Part shown: piece after piece, positions 11,833-23,254 of the stretch
Numbering within the stretch: position 1 is the stretch's first letter
Layout: each line of letters begins with the position of its first letter
Assembly (NCBI GenBank): GCA_017591395.1
Contig: WEDG01001071.1
Span: 1 to 64,000 of the forward strand
Origin: Schistocephalus solidus
Taxonomy: Eukaryota > Platyhelminthes > Cestoda > Diphyllobothriidea > Diphyllobothriidae
Direction of reading: 5' to 3'
Length of the DNA stretch: 64,000 nucleotides
The notes under the pieces: generated by a model
What the model saw: the letters and a program-made list of their open reading frames with translations, nothing else
The model's database searches: none
What the model was told of the DNA's origin: nothing
Position numbers and translations under genes: made by a program

Positions 11833-12815
11833 AATAGAAGGTCAATTATTGACATGCTGCATAACCTTATTTGCGAGTAAGCCTGCGTCCTGACCGATTT
11901 TCGATTGAGTCCTTGTTGGAGACATAGAAGCCTGCATTTTCCTCAATTTTTTCACAACATTTCCCACGTTGTTTAAATGTCCGTTTATAGTCGTACCTAA
12001 ACATTTGTAACGTACGAATGAAATTTTACCTAGAATTAAAGAGTTTTATAGCTAAAACGCAGTGCAGCATTGGAGAGCAGAGGCAGCAGGTCAGATGTAC
12101 GCATTAATGTCGGCATGGGCGCGCGTGCAATCAGTGCTCGAAAAATAGGCAACCAATGATTGCGCGAAACTTTCAATCTAGTTCACCACTAACAGTTCCC
12201 AACAGCAATTTCATGATAAGTCACGATATGAGTACATCCAGTTGCCATACGATGCTAATAAGGATACAGTAAAAAAAGAAATGTGGCATGTTTCATAAGG
12301 GCAATCTGGTTAAACTCCATGTTCGGAAAAATAAGAAGTTTATGTGTTATGCAGAAATCTGATATTGGTATAATAGTTAGTATTTTGAAAGTTTTAGCAA
12401 AAGATGGTATCATGTGTGTAGTGGTCAGTTGGCCAAGATTTGGCGGACGATTTGAATGCAAATCATGTTTCTGTTTCCGGTTGCCTTAATAAATTTGACG
12501 GCGATCAGCGCTCAAGGGGTCGACGATTGGGCCTCCACTACCATGCCAATTTCAGACTTGTCATCGTTTCCACGTCTTTCTCCCTCCCAATCACATAATC
12601 TATCCCACTAAGCTTGAATCGCGGATTGAGAAGTAATATCTGATGAGCAAGTCGCCAACTCATATATCTCATGGATTGCCATTCCTAAGAAATTACCTTT
12701 CAACTTTAAAAAGTCACCCGAACCCGGCAAAGTTAATCCCCCGTAGGAGGAGTAGTTGCAGCAGCATTTTCCATAAGAACACCATGATAATTTTAAACAT
12801 CAGAACGAAAATAAA
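11833..12815. other. No gene recognised
   Basis: Between LINE copies A2 and A3. Overlapping opposite frames of 68 codons at 12255-12489 have no motif. Nothing shared with other parts of the window was seen. Confidence 0.45.
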
Positions 12816-14260
12816 ATTAAAAACCAGCTGGCCTCTCCGCTCTCCAAGATATTTGAAAGTTCGATGGAGGCGGGGGCTCTGCCTACCGAGTGGAAGATAG
12901 CCAATATAACCCCCATCTATAAAGGAGGAGAGAGGACATCACCAAACAGTTTCCGACCAGTCAGCCTCACAAGTATCTGTTGCAAAAGGATGGAAAAGAT
13001 AATCAAAACGAAACTGATGAGGCATCTTGAAGAGAATAACTTGCTAAGTTAATATCAACATGGATTTCGAAGTGGTCGATCCTGCCTCACAAACCTGCTG
13101 ATATCCATGGAAAGTTGGACAAAATCATTAGAAATGGGTTTGTAAGTCGATGCGGACTACATTGACTTTAGCAAAGCCTTTGACAGGGTTCCACACAAAC
13201 GTCTGATCTTTAAGCTCCGTCAAATGGGTGTGTCTGGCAACCTACTCAAATGGTTGGCCGACTTTCTCACAGACAGGCGCCAGCGTGTTTGTATTGGAGA
13301 TGCCAAGTCTCACCTGGAAACCGTTCACAGTGGATTTCCGCAGGGCAGCGTTCTGGGTCCCATTTTGTTTCTGATATACGTGAACGACTGCTAGGATTGT
13401 CTGACATGCGAGAAGGTAATGTTCGCTGACGATCTGAAGTAATGGAACTCGATTTAAAAACCGGAGAATGCGCAGAAATTACAAAAAAACTTAGATAGCT
13501 TGCGAACATGGTGTGATGAGTGGCTGCTGAATCTTAATCTTAACGAATGCCAAATAATCCGACTGAGGTCAAGTTCCAGAAGGATGGTTAGGTTTGAATA
13601 CCAGTACTTCATCAGTGGTCACCAACTCCAGGAGGTAAATATTCTAAAGGACTTGGGTATATGGATAACACCAACTCTCAAACCATCATCGCACTGTGCG
13701 AATATCGCGAAAAAGCTATGTGTATCTTAGGCGCAATCAGGAGGTCCTTCGTTAATTTTGACGGAGAGCTTTTTGGGCGCGTGTTTGGAACATTTATCTG
13801 GCCGGTGTTGGAATATTGCATTCAGGCGGGGCGCCCTTGGATGAAACATGACTACGCTCTGCTGGAGAAAGTTCAACGGAGGGCGACGAAACTAGTCAGC
13901 GTATTGGAATGCCTACCCTATGAGGGCCGCCAAGAAAGACTTAAAATTTTTCCTCTCTCTTATAGGCAATACAGAGGGGATATTATCTTAGTCTTCAAAC
14001 TGGTCAGAGTAGTTGATTGTGCTCTTCAGATGGCCAACTTTTTTGAATTGGCAAACATGACAAGTCTCCGAGGACACCCATACAAACTGAAAAGAAAACA
14101 CGCCAAACTTGAAGTGCGGGCCAACTTCTTTTCCCAACGGGTGATTGAAGAATGGAACAAACTGCCAGCTTCGGTTGTTCAGGCTGAAAGCGTAGAAATG
14201 TTTAAAAGAAGACTTGATGCATTTTTACTTGATGGACATATATTGAGTCGACCGCAATGA
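12816..14260 (+). pseudogene. LINE RT and C-terminal tail (A3), multiply broken
   Basis: Broken frames give, in order: LPTEWKIANITPIYKGG, FRPVSLTSICCK, QHGFRSGRSC, motif A YIDFSKAFDRVPHKRL, motif B SGFPQGSVLGPILFLIYVND, motif C VMFADDLK, then W.DEWLLNLNLNEC and the long post-RT tail. The tail is the best preserved part, open for 199 codons (13661-14260), with FGTFIWPVLEYCIQ and VQRRATKLV, and ends in WNKLPASVV and FKRRLDAFL. Stops interrupt the frame near 13050, 13145, 13392 and 13440, with frameshifts near 12890 and 13700. FADD is intact, but the protein cannot be made in one piece. Confidence 0.87.
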
Positions 14261-14385
14261 TCGATATGCTAAAACGACTATCGCAATGTAAAATTTGCTT
14301 GTTTTGCTAGCATCTATCTGTAAATAGGGTTTTCAAAGGCTCTGCCTATTTCCCTTATATATACTGAATTATACTGAATAAAAAT
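12816..14385 (+). mobile_element. CR1/L2-like LINE, 5'-truncated copy A3
   Basis: A second, more diverged subfamily member in plus orientation. Coding starts in RT at about 12816, runs to a stop at 14258-14260, and the 3' UTR ends in GCCTATTTCCC and a tail of TATACTGAAT units at 14360-14385. It has the same architecture as A2 but differs from it in most codons. Host sequence resumes with AAAATTGCC. Confidence 0.87.
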
Positions 14386-15790
14386 TGCCTATCATCCGAA
14401 ATGCACCCATTCGAGAGAACTATTGGGAATATTTTGCTCAACAAATGAGGAAATCTCTTAGCTGTTTAATAAGGGAGATATTGACGTGGACAGTTCCAAC
14501 TGAATGTGAATTATTAAGTTGGCTTATTCGTTTTTTAATATTTGCAGGAAAAAAAATTAATGGTAGCGAGGAACGTATGACACAAAAACGAATAGAGAGA
14601 ATGGGATTGTTTCCCAAGTGTAATATGGTTGGTAATGCAGGACTTCAACAATTATGCTTTGCCCAAATCTACGATAATGAAATTATTGCTGCCATCGGGT
14701 AAAGGCGGAAAGAATTTTTAAGACTTAGTGGAGGAATGGGCAACAGATCTGGAAGGATTAGCCGCATAATATCCTAGGAACTCAATATGCCTATCTAGCG
14801 CAAGCCTTATTTTGAATCTACTTCAAATATTTGAGCGATACTTAAATGAGCCATTAATTAAGTTATGCATGGATCGTGAAGCTGCTTTCGTAATATATTA
14901 CGTCGCTTTTGAAGAAAGTGTGGAGCATTTGAAGAAACAGCATTTGAGTAAAACATCTATCGAGGAATGAACTCAATGAAACCTTCTGTGGGGCCTCGCC
15001 ATATATCACAGAAAACACTTGGATCATTATTTGAAAAAAAATCATGTGCTGATCTTGAGTGCTTTAAATTATTTTCTAATTCCTTGGTAACCTGAGCAAA
15101 GTTGAGTTGAATACATTTTACCTCATGGGAGAGTGGAAGGTAATAATGAATTAATGTGTGATCACTTATAAGAAGGCCTCGGTAGAAATTCAAATTATGT
15201 TTGGATGCCATTAGTAAAAATTAAAACTAAAGTATTAACGTTTCTAGTCGCCGACCTGATTAATTAAGAGACTTTAGTAAAAGTAAATAATACCTAGAAT
15301 TTCTGGAGATTTGGCAGATAATTATTTATGAAAATAGGAAAAACACTTATAATGATATATATTCAGGAGTATTTTTCACTGCCAGCCTCTACCCACTGAA
15401 TATTTCATCTGACAATGCCTGTAAACCGGTATTAAATACAACTATTATTATTATTATTATACCAGTCAGTTTCTCGCAAACTTCAATCGCATGCGGGTAT
15501 TTTGACAAAGATATGCGTCTTAACAACTTTTTCAGAGTTTGCAAAGCTGGCTGGCTGCGTCAGATAAACAAGGAGGATTAAAGAAAAAACCAATCATCGC
15601 TTTTTATTGTGCAGCAGGATAACTGAAACGAAGCAAATATTTCCAGGAAACGGAGAAATTCTGAGACAGTAAAGTGAATATACAAAAGATGCTCTAATAT
15701 AAAGAATACAACCCCTGCCACCTTTGCCAGCGCAGACTTTTCACTATTAAATAAAATTATCCATAGCGAATTTCAATTTGGAACTTAGAG
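14386..15790. other. No gene recognised; short ATT microsatellite
   Basis: AT-rich DNA. The open frame 14385-14702 (105 codons) begins in the A3 tail and has no known motif. A perfect (ATT)n run lies at 15443-15460. The Gypsy 5' LTR would be expected in the last part of this stretch, but I could not match it to anything downstream. Confidence 0.45.
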
Positions 15791-15813
15791 ACCCTGCTAG
15801 CAGAGGCCAGTTC

Positions 15814-15874
15814 TGGCATTGCCTTGCCACCGAGGCAGTACCTGGAGATGGCGTGGCATGCCGAGGCAATGCCA
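15814..15874. repeat. Perfect 11-bp inverted repeat (hairpin)
   Basis: TGGCATTGCCT at 15814-15824 pairs perfectly with AGGCAATGCCA at 15864-15874 across a 39-base loop. It lies about 180 bases before the gag-like coding, where the leader or 5' LTR of the Gypsy element should be. A role in that element is only a guess. Confidence 0.6.
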
Positions 15875-16054
15875 TTCAAAATAGCCCGTGAAGTGGCTTC
15901 TTTCTCTCCGTCGTTTTCACCACTTGCGTCCTCCATTTAATAGCCGCAAGTACAACCGTTTAGGCTGTCAACTATTGAATCAATTGGTCGGAATGTTTGT
16001 GAACCCCAAGAACTCAATAAATAGAGAAGAGTTGATGAGCTTGAGATCTGCTGT

Positions 16055-17390
16055 TTGCTGTCGGCCCAGAATATTTTTTTTCAGAAACCGGCTTTGCCTT
16101 CTCCTCTATCACACCCGTCGGGATATAACAAACTAGCGACGCAGATGTCCGAACTTATGATTAAAGCAGAAAAAATCCAGCAGTCACTCGACGCACAACG
16201 GGCCAGTTTTGTGGCTCTGTTTTCAGAAATGCAAAAAAGTTGGACTCCGGCTGGGAAGAACAAACGAAAAGAACTTGAAGGCTGGTTCACAGAATTTAAT
16301 TACGATCCCAATGGCGGCGTCAACTTTCAAGTTTGGTCCCGAAAATATGCAATTCTATTTAAAGAGGAAGGTTCAAATTTGGAGGACAAAGAGAAGGTGG
16401 AAGCTCTGCTTTTGAAGCTAGGCCAGCGCTAACATGAGCGATACGTAAAGTTAATTTTGCCAAAGAAGCTGGTAGATATTTCATTTATAAATAAATTGTA
16501 TATTTAAGGGCCAGAGGGCCCCATCATTACAAACTTAGTACCGTGGTTTAAAATAAATACAAAGTGGATAATTGCTGCACTATGTGAGAATCCATATGAA
16601 CAGCAGAAATGAGTAGTATGGTTAACATATCCAATTCAAAACGATTTGCCATTTTTACGGTGAACTAGAAAAGAAACAGTAAAAAAATCTTAGGGTTAAA
16701 TCGGAGGCGGAGTTCGGCTAGCCGCCAATTTTTAAAAAAATAGGAGAAAAAAACTTCAATGCAGCAGTGCGTTGAAGAAACGTTTAAGAAGTTGAAATCG
16801 TAGTTAAGTTTCTCAAAGTCCTTATTCCATCAACGTTACCAGTGTTTTAACATAGAACGGCAGCCTTACACAGATCATTCTGACCTAGCTGGCCGATTTA
16901 ATGATGCCTATCATCAAGCACACCTAGAACAGGCCGCTAGTTCGCAGACAAAGGCACTCCTTTTCATTAAATCACTAACTCTGCCGGAGGATGCTGACGT
17001 CCACACACGATTGCTCGCTGAGCTTGATCAGAAAACCGAGATGACGGTGCAACAACTAGCAGAGGAGTGTGTCCGGATCCTGAATATCAAAAACGACACT
17101 AGGCTGCTCGGTGACGTAAACAGCCAACCCGTGCGTGTTTTTAAAACGAAAGCGAGCAGACCGAAATAGAGCACTAGTTTTGCAAGGCAACAAAAGATGG
17201 CTTGTTGGCATTGTGGCTGGTGGCATTTTGGGTCAAATTGTCCATATCGCCCGAAAAAATGTTACAAATGTTTGCGGGTTGGTCACAAAGTGACACACTG
17301 TAGCGCAAAACAATCAAGTCCAGGAAATATATGTAATGTCATTGCGCAGCGCGACTTCCAGGTGCTTAGTTTAAGTCATTTTCAGTTACT
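16055..17390 (+). pseudogene. Gypsy gag with two zinc knuckles (split)
   Basis: The capsid-like part begins around 16145 and includes FQVWSRKYAILF and a K.EALLLKLG block before a stop at 16430. Coding continues to 16483, is broken by family C, and resumes at 16746 with RYQCFN, GRFNDAYHQAH and LAEECVRI. Two zinc knuckles close it: CWHCGWWHFGSNC at about 17199-17237 (one residue short of the usual CX2CX4HX4C) and CYKCLRVGHKVTHC at 17260-17301 (canonical). Such domains bind element RNA during particle assembly. In-frame stops lie near 16431, 16801 and 17167. The 3' end is broken by LINE A4 at about 17380. Confidence 0.8.
16484..16745 (-). repeat. Family C copy C2, inserted in Gypsy gag
   Basis: This is the terminal 260 bases of family C on the minus strand, with its TTTATTTATAAA tail on the left and a truncated end on the right. 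TTCA occurs on both sides (16480-16483 and 16746-16749), a possible target-site duplication. The gag reading frame is continuous across the insertion once one TTCA copy and the element are set aside, which shows this is a true insertion. Confidence 0.8.
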
Positions 17391-18568
17391 TTATTGAGAG
17401 AATTAGGCTTCGCCCTTGAGCTCCCTATTCACATTCAACATTGACAAAAGAATAAACGTTTACAGCAATAAATCTGACAAATGAAAACGTAAGGCCATCG
17501 ATATGTGTGGGCCAGGCATTAGATGCCACGACTGGCACAAGCTTCGTTATATGTACAATAGTTTCTCACCAAATGAGTATCCAGTTTGCATTTAAATATG
17601 TCAACAGTTTCTGAAAGAACCACCTCATCAGGGAGTTCGTTTCATGCACCAACGACCCTCTGCGAAAAGGCATTCCGACAGACGTCAGTGTGGACCAATT
17701 TCCTCTGCAGTTTAAAGTGATGACCCTGCAGATGTTCCGTCTCAGCCAATTCGAAGAAGTCAGCAAATTCTAGTGCACACTCGCGGCCTCTGATAATCCG
17801 GTAGGTTTGGACGAGGTCACCGCGTAGTTGCCTGTAATTGAGAGGAAACAAATCAAGTTCAACTATTCTGGTTTCGTAAGGCAGATGACTAAGATTCTTG
17901 ACCATCTTCGTAGCCCTCGCCTGTACTCGTTCGAGCTTTAGATAATCCTACTTAAACCAAGGGCGCCAGGCCTGGACGGCATATTCCAAGTAAGAAAAAA
18001 AAAAATGCTCCGTATATTTTTCGGAATAGTTCCTTATCGATCTGCACGAATCCACGTCTGAGCGCAAATAAGACCTCTGTCGCGCGTTAAGCTGCCTTTC
18101 CACACTGTGGAGAAGGTTTGAGTAAGGAGTTTATTAGAACACCGATGTCCTTCTGTTCCTCAACAATCGAAAGGGGCTGCCCATTGAGAAGTGATTGGTA
18201 GGAATCATCCTCCTTACTGGTCTTTCTGGTACGGAGTCATAGGGCCACACACTTCCTAACGTTAAAATTTAAGAGCCAACGAGCAGACCAGCTGCTAAGA
18301 TGGTTGAGATTCTCTTGAAGTGCGTGCCTATCGGCATGAGATCTGATGACCCTCCCCAATTCAACATCGTCTGCAAACATGAAGGTGCTGAAACCCAGGT
18401 CATCAACGCAGTCGTTGATATAGACTAAGAAGAGAAATGGTCCTAAGACGGAGCCTTGGGGGACACCACTTAGAACCGGAGTAGATGTTGACTTTGAGGT
18501 ATCGATGCACACAGCTTGAAATATTGCTGTAAGAAAATCTGCAATCCATGTCAGCAGACATAAAATAC
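17380..18568 (-). mobile_element. CR1/L2-like LINE, antisense copy A4, inside Gypsy element
   Basis: A minus-strand LINE copy separates the Gypsy zinc knuckles from the protease. Its 3' UTR contains AATAAA (complement of 17390-17395) and ends near 17380. RT coding begins at WIADFL near 18555, so the copy is 5'-truncated within RT. Gypsy sequence resumes at about 18570. The insertion is therefore younger than the Gypsy copy. Confidence 0.87.
17560..18562 (-). pseudogene. LINE RT and C-terminal tail (A4)
   Basis: Reading on the minus strand from 18560: WIADFLTAI, motif B VLSGVPQGSVLGPFLFLVYIN, and motif C TFMFADDVELG with both catalytic aspartates present. Then comes WSARWLLNFNVRKC, the post-RT tail with SYLEYAVQAWRPW, VQARATKMV and FPLNYRQLRGDLVQTYRII, and the end block FSQRVVGAWNELPDEVV. 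Frames change near 18237, 17935 and 17650. This is the best-preserved RT active site among the CR1-like copies here, though only the C-terminal half of the protein is present. Confidence 0.87.
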
Positions 18569-18570
18569 CT

Positions 18571-18830
18571 GACGGTTAGTATTTATGGACAATCCGCTAG
18601 GCTGCAGGTCGACACGGCTTCAGACCTCATAATACTCAGCAAAGCCATGTGGAAGGCTCTTGGGTCGCCTGAACTGAAACCAGCAGCCGTTCATGCATGG
18701 GCATCAAATAACACGAATGAAATTTGAGGGTGTTTTCCAGGCCAATATAGTTTTTGAGGACAAAGCCTGTCTCGCCGACATTTACGTCTCTAAGTTCGAA
18801 AACGATCTGTTTGGCAACAATATCATTTAA
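18571..18830 (+). pseudogene. Gypsy aspartic protease remnant
   Basis: After LINE A4 the plus strand reads a retropepsin-like stretch with LQVDTASDLIILSKAMW at about 18602-18652. The active-site triad region is normally D-T-G-S-D; here it is DTASD (18611-18625), with the glycine replaced. The domain would cut the Gag-Pol polyprotein into mature proteins. A stop at 18725 and frameshifts follow before the RT domain. Confidence 0.7.
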
Positions 18831-18833
18831 CAG

Positions 18834-19745
18834 TTGGGTTTGTTGAGTCAACCATTCCAGGAGATATGCTGCGCTGTAAACACTACGGAAGAGGACCTGA
18901 GGAAAAAGTATGCCAAACACATGGATATGTCAGTCGGAACGTGCAAAAAAACTACAGTTAGTTTGAGGATGAATCCAGGGAAGAAGCCAGTATTCAGACA
19001 GAGTCGATGCGTTCCATTTGCAGTACAATCAGCGGTGGAGGAAGAACTGAAACGTTTACAGCAGAATAGCATTATCTGCCCAACAAAATATTCGGCGTGG
19101 GCAGCCCGATAGTGGTGGTTAAGAAGCCTAATGGAAGAATAAGTTTATGCACAGATTATTCAACTGAGTTGAATGACGCTTTAGAAGACTTTCATTACCC
19201 TTTGCCAACTGTAGAATATATTTTTGTAACGTTGAATGGAGGAATAGTTTTGCAAGGGTTGATCTTTTTGAAGCATATTTACAGCTACTGGTTGATAAGG
19301 CCGCGCAGATGTTGACAATTAATACACATAAGGGTCTATTTAAGTATACTCTGGCGTCGAAACGGCACCCAATATATTCCAGGAGATTATGGACACCATG
19401 CTTACAAATATCACTAGGACTGTTGCTTACTTGGATGACATTTTGGTCTTTGACCATCCAGATGAGTAGATGTTTCAGAGAATTGATAAGGTCATGGAAA
19501 TTTTTATAGATTATGGCCTCAAAATAAACTTGGAGAAGAGCGAGATCCTTCGAAAATAAATCCAATACTTGGGATTTGTGGTAAGCGTGGCAGGACACTC
19601 GCCAGATGCAGATAGAGTTTCAGCATTCAAGAATGTTAAGGTTCCAAAGAATGTACGGGAGCTACAATCATTTATGAGCTTAGTCAGCTTCTTCCCGCCA
19701 TTTATTGCAGAGCTGCACAACTGAAAGCCACCTTTAAACCAACTG
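18834..19745 (+). pseudogene. Gypsy reverse transcriptase, multiply frameshifted
   Basis: The RT domain is recognisable in pieces: PVFRQSRCVPFAVQ, VEEELKRLQQNSII, VVKKPNGRISLCTDY (the usual R-x-C-x-D-Y block), DFHYPLPTVE, and the catalytic YLDD box encoded at 19428-19439 within AYLDDILVF. The YGL block near 19510 and the SFMSL-like connection segment near 19670 follow. At least four frame changes and several stops (for example near 19113, 19315 and 19558) prevent translation. The opposite-strand frame of 156 codons at 19128-19598 is a shadow. Confidence 0.82.
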
Positions 19746-20235
19746 TTTTGCAAAGATGCAAAGTTTTACTGGTCTGCAGACTGTCAGGAAGCGTTTGACA
19801 GTATCAAGGCGAAAATTACTGAGTCAACTGTGCTCTCACATTTCGAAGCCGATAAAAAAATATCCTCCAGGTGGATACATCTGAGTGCGGGTAAGGCGAC
19901 ATTCTCCTTCAGAAGGATTCGGGCGGAAAATCGTGCCCTTAATGCATGTCACCAGAGCACTCACAGAGGCAGAAAGAATCTATCGTCAAATCGAGAAAGA
20001 GGCACTGGCAATCATATTTGCAGTACAGAAATATCATCAGTTCATTAACGATAGACATTTCGTCCTCCACACAGATCATCAGCCACTAATGTTTTTCGTT
20101 GGGCAAACATCTTCGCGTGCCCCAGTACGCGGTGAATAGGATACAACGGTGGAGTACCATCCTCTTGAGTTATGACTACACAATTCAATACGTGCCCTTT
20201 CAGAATTTCGGGTCTACAGATGCTTTATCACGAAT
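19746..20235 (+). pseudogene. Gypsy RNase H domain remnant
   Basis: The block FYWSADCQEAFDSIKAKI opens the RNase H region, followed by SECG, LTEAERIYRQIEKEALAI (containing the conserved glutamate of Ty3/Gypsy RNase H), FHL-type sequence RHFVLHTDHQPL with the conserved aspartate, and RIQRW. The domain degrades RNA in RNA-DNA hybrids during reverse transcription. Frames change near 19870 and 20100. Confidence 0.8.
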
Positions 20236-20460
20236 GAGCGTAAGCGACGAAAATCCGGAAGATTTGGTGGTCACAAGCACTTTGATACAATACGACGAAG
20301 AATTCAGAGGCGTCATACGGCAGGGGCACATCAAAGCCGAACATACCAGAGCAACCACTTCAGCAGACCCACTAGTACGCAAGGTAAAGGAGTTTATTCG
20401 GAACGGTCGGCACAATGCAGATAAAGTACATCCAGCTATAATGCCCTTCAGGAACCGGAA

Positions 20461-21112
20461 GGGCAGTTGTACATCACCGAAGAATGTATACTGTATGATG
20501 GTAGAGTGGTGATTCCAGTCAAGCATAAACAACAGGTTTTACGTGAACTTCACGCCAGACACCAGGGTATGATTCGTATGAAACCACTGGCCCGAAGGTA
20601 CGTATATTGGCCAGGAATTGATAACGATGTTGAAACTTTCGTTCAAATTTGCGGTCCATGTGAACGTTTCGCTAAGAATCCACCAAAAAACCACCCGTGC
20701 CATGGCCGGAGTTGACGACACCGTGGACTAAAGTCCATATGGACTTTGCTGGGCCTTTATTTAACCACATGTTTCTATTAGTCGTCGACGCATGGTCAAA
20801 ATGTGTAGAAGTTTTTGACGTCGCGGCAGCCACTGCTGAGGTCACATCAAAAAAGACGGAAGAACTTTTCTTCAGATATGACATCCCCACAGAGCTTGTG
20901 CCGGATAACGGCACCCAGTTTACGTCATCAGTGTTCTGACAGTTGTGCCAGAAATGGGGAATCCGACATGTGACGTCACCGCCATTTCATCCCCAATCGA
21001 ACGGTCAAGCAGAACGTTTGGGTGACACCTTCAAGAGAGCTATGAGAAAAATGTGGAAAGCATGGGTTAAAATGGACTTCCTCAACGCGTTTTCTCTGGC
21101 CCACAGAACAAC
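20461..21112 (+). pseudogene. Gypsy integrase, 3' end lost to insertion
   Basis: The HHCC zinc domain lies at about 20545-20670 (HARHQG, then ICGPC). The DDE core follows: first Asp in VHMDFAGP (about 20732-20755), second Asp in VPDNGTQF (about 20898-20921), and Glu in NGQAERL (about 21000-21020), so all three catalytic acids are present. Stops at 20713 and 20938 and a frameshift near 20700 break it. The domain ends at LAHRTT near 21110, exactly where family C copy C3 begins. The C-terminal domain is absent. Confidence 0.85.
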
Positions 21113-21980
21113 CCGGAGATATAAAGTCCTTATTGTCTTGGTCCTTCCCAAGCTTGCAACTTTTGGATTTTGAAAAGGGTCCTCATGGTAGTTGAGGCAA
21201 TTCCCTTGATAGAACATTGGTTTCTAAATATTTTTTTATTATCCTCTGCAGAGTCAATATTCGCAGTTACTTTTTCGTCCCCTCCGTTTCAACTATCATC
21301 GCACACTCTTGACCACCTTGATAATTTCCTCTGATTTTGCAACCCTGACGATGGTCTGCGGGATCTGTTAATGATCGTGGCGGATTCCGATGTTTTAGCC
21401 AACTTGTTTGTGGACTATGCACTCAGCAAGGTTGCATCTCGTTGACGATATCATGACCTCTACTTTCTACTCTTCGTTTTTACCCTGTTGTCTACGATGA
21501 GTTTCTCCGCTCTCACCTCCCTGATGGTTATAAACTTTAGCACTGGCTGTTTTATTATCTCTCACCCGATAAGGGTCTTTCCGAACCCTTAAACGTTTTC
21601 AAAAACACCAGAGTACTATCCCATTGCATCCTACCAATCCCATCAACTCTAGCTATTAATTTTTCAGGGAAGCCGTTTTTTCTCCTTATTTATCTTTTTA
21701 AATTGGCGGCTCGTCAAAATCTACCCCTAATTTAACCGTAGAAGATTTTTTTGCTGCTTCTTTCCTAGTTCACCGTATATTCCAAAGATTATTGACTATT
21801 GTTTTAAAATGGAGAATCGATCTGAATCGGATATGCCTACCATACTAAACATTTCTGCTGTTCATATGGCTGTTCACATAGTACAGCAATTATCCACTTA
21901 TTGCTTTATTTCTACCGCGATACTGAGTTTGTATTGATGGTCCCCTCTGGGCCATAAATATATAATTCATTTATTTTTAA
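21113..21980 (+). repeat. Family C copy C3, inserted in Gypsy integrase
   Basis: About 865 bases match the minus strand of 7036-7885, ending in TGGGCCATAAATATATAATTCATTTATTT. It is the longest alignable pair of the family. Gypsy coding stops at its left edge and does not resume on its right edge, so the insertion may have been followed by a deletion. Confidence 0.78.
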
Positions 21981-23254
21981 TCTGTTCTTGAATTTCAGGA
22001 CCATGCTCTACATGGAAGCTTAAGAACGGTGTACAATTTCGATACCTAGCACTGCAGCAATGCGCTATGTAGCCTCTGACACATCTTTGGCGTATGACAG
22101 CGCGTGTCATACCATAAGGGCTTTTTCGCATTGAGTCCTCTGGGTCGAGTACGTAAGCATAGGCTTATGAACGCCATCTGTAGCCATTCCGCATACATTG
22201 GTCAATGAGCTAACAGAATTCACGTACTTTTTCTGTCGCGGCGCTCCAATGAGTCTGGATGCGTTTAACAGTTCTCACACAGCTTTGTTTGTGGGCCAAA
22301 GAAAGGTTTTTGGGAAAAATAAGAAGCTGCGTGGTGTGTGTCGCCTTTGTTTACACAGTTGATTTTATTCGAACGCGTTCATCGAACCCCGTGCCAAAAC
22401 ACCGGCATACGGATCCCTGCGCAGTCACCTCCAAACTGCTGTCACTGTTGTTTGATTAGCCCCTGTCCCGTTTAACTTTTGGTTGTTTTTGTTGCTGTCT
22501 TTATTTCTAACGATCGACTACAGTAAAAGTTCTAAAGCTCAGCTGAAAAAAGCCCTGAATCAGGCGAGCGATCAACCTTCTTCTTCTTCTTCTTCTTCTT
22601 CTTCTTCTTCTTCTTCTTCTTCTTCTTCTTTACTAATACACACAACTGGTATGGGAATATTCCCCTCTATTAGACCTACCTTTGAGAATAGGGAATATTG
22701 GGCAGGTAATGAATACTCATTTGTCCTTAGATCCATCAGGCAAACAAAATGTGAGACAAAAGCAGTGAGTGTAGGAGGACAGTTAGCAGCTTGCGCATAA
22801 AGTCTGCCTCCTTTCGACCGCTTCAATGGTCAGTTGTTTGATGTTAAGAGGGTATAATAAATATGCACATACCGTCTCGTCTGCTTACTCTTCCTTGGCA
22901 TTAAGCGAACGAATTCATTCGTTATAAGCTTCAACCGTGCACAATGGGAAATACGGAGGAGATGCCCTGACGTTGGCAACGGTAGGGTTCCTTCCAATGT
23001 ACTTACAATATCTGCTAGTGCTGCCTGCACCTGTCAAATATTGTAGTTGAGAGTAAGAAGTTGCTCGTCCAGGAAGCTGTCTCATTTCCTAGTAAATTTT
23101 TAAGGAGATTGGTAACCGACCCCTCATGTCCGTTAACCTAAAATGCATATCCTTTAACCGAAGACTGATGTTCGTTGGCCTAGCTCTCATGGCTGCCAGC
23201 TGAAATTTCAAGACGGCCACGTCTTTGTGATCTGCTGACAACATCTTTATTTTA
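21981..23254. other. No gene recognised; (TTC)n microsatellite at 22578-22630
   Basis: A perfect TTC run of 53 bases lies at 22578-22630. An open frame at 22483-22800 crosses it and reads a serine run, which is a consequence of the microsatellite and not evidence of a gene. The left part (21981-22460) might hold Gypsy 3' sequence or LTR, but I could not match it to the 5' side. Confidence 0.55.

Larger units (their letters stand above)
16055..21112 (+). mobile_element. Gypsy-type LTR retrotransposon, dead, with nested insertions
   Basis: Gag, nucleocapsid zinc knuckles, protease, RT, RNase H and integrase occur in the canonical Gypsy order on the plus strand, in decayed frames. The element is interrupted by family C (16484-16745), an antisense LINE (17380-18568), and a second family C copy that replaces the end of the integrase from 21113. 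I could not identify LTRs, a primer-binding site or an envelope gene. After 21980 no Gypsy coding resumes. The YLDD motif and the integrase D-D-E residues survive, but stops and frameshifts are frequent. Confidence 0.85.

Noticed and set aside
19128..19598. Minus-strand ORF of 156 codons
   Set aside because: It is antisense to the Gypsy RT, where the plus strand shows the YLDD box and other RT blocks.
22483..22800. ORF with a poly-serine run
   Set aside because: The serine run is the translation of a (TTC)n microsatellite; the antisense frame gives poly-glutamate from the same repeat.
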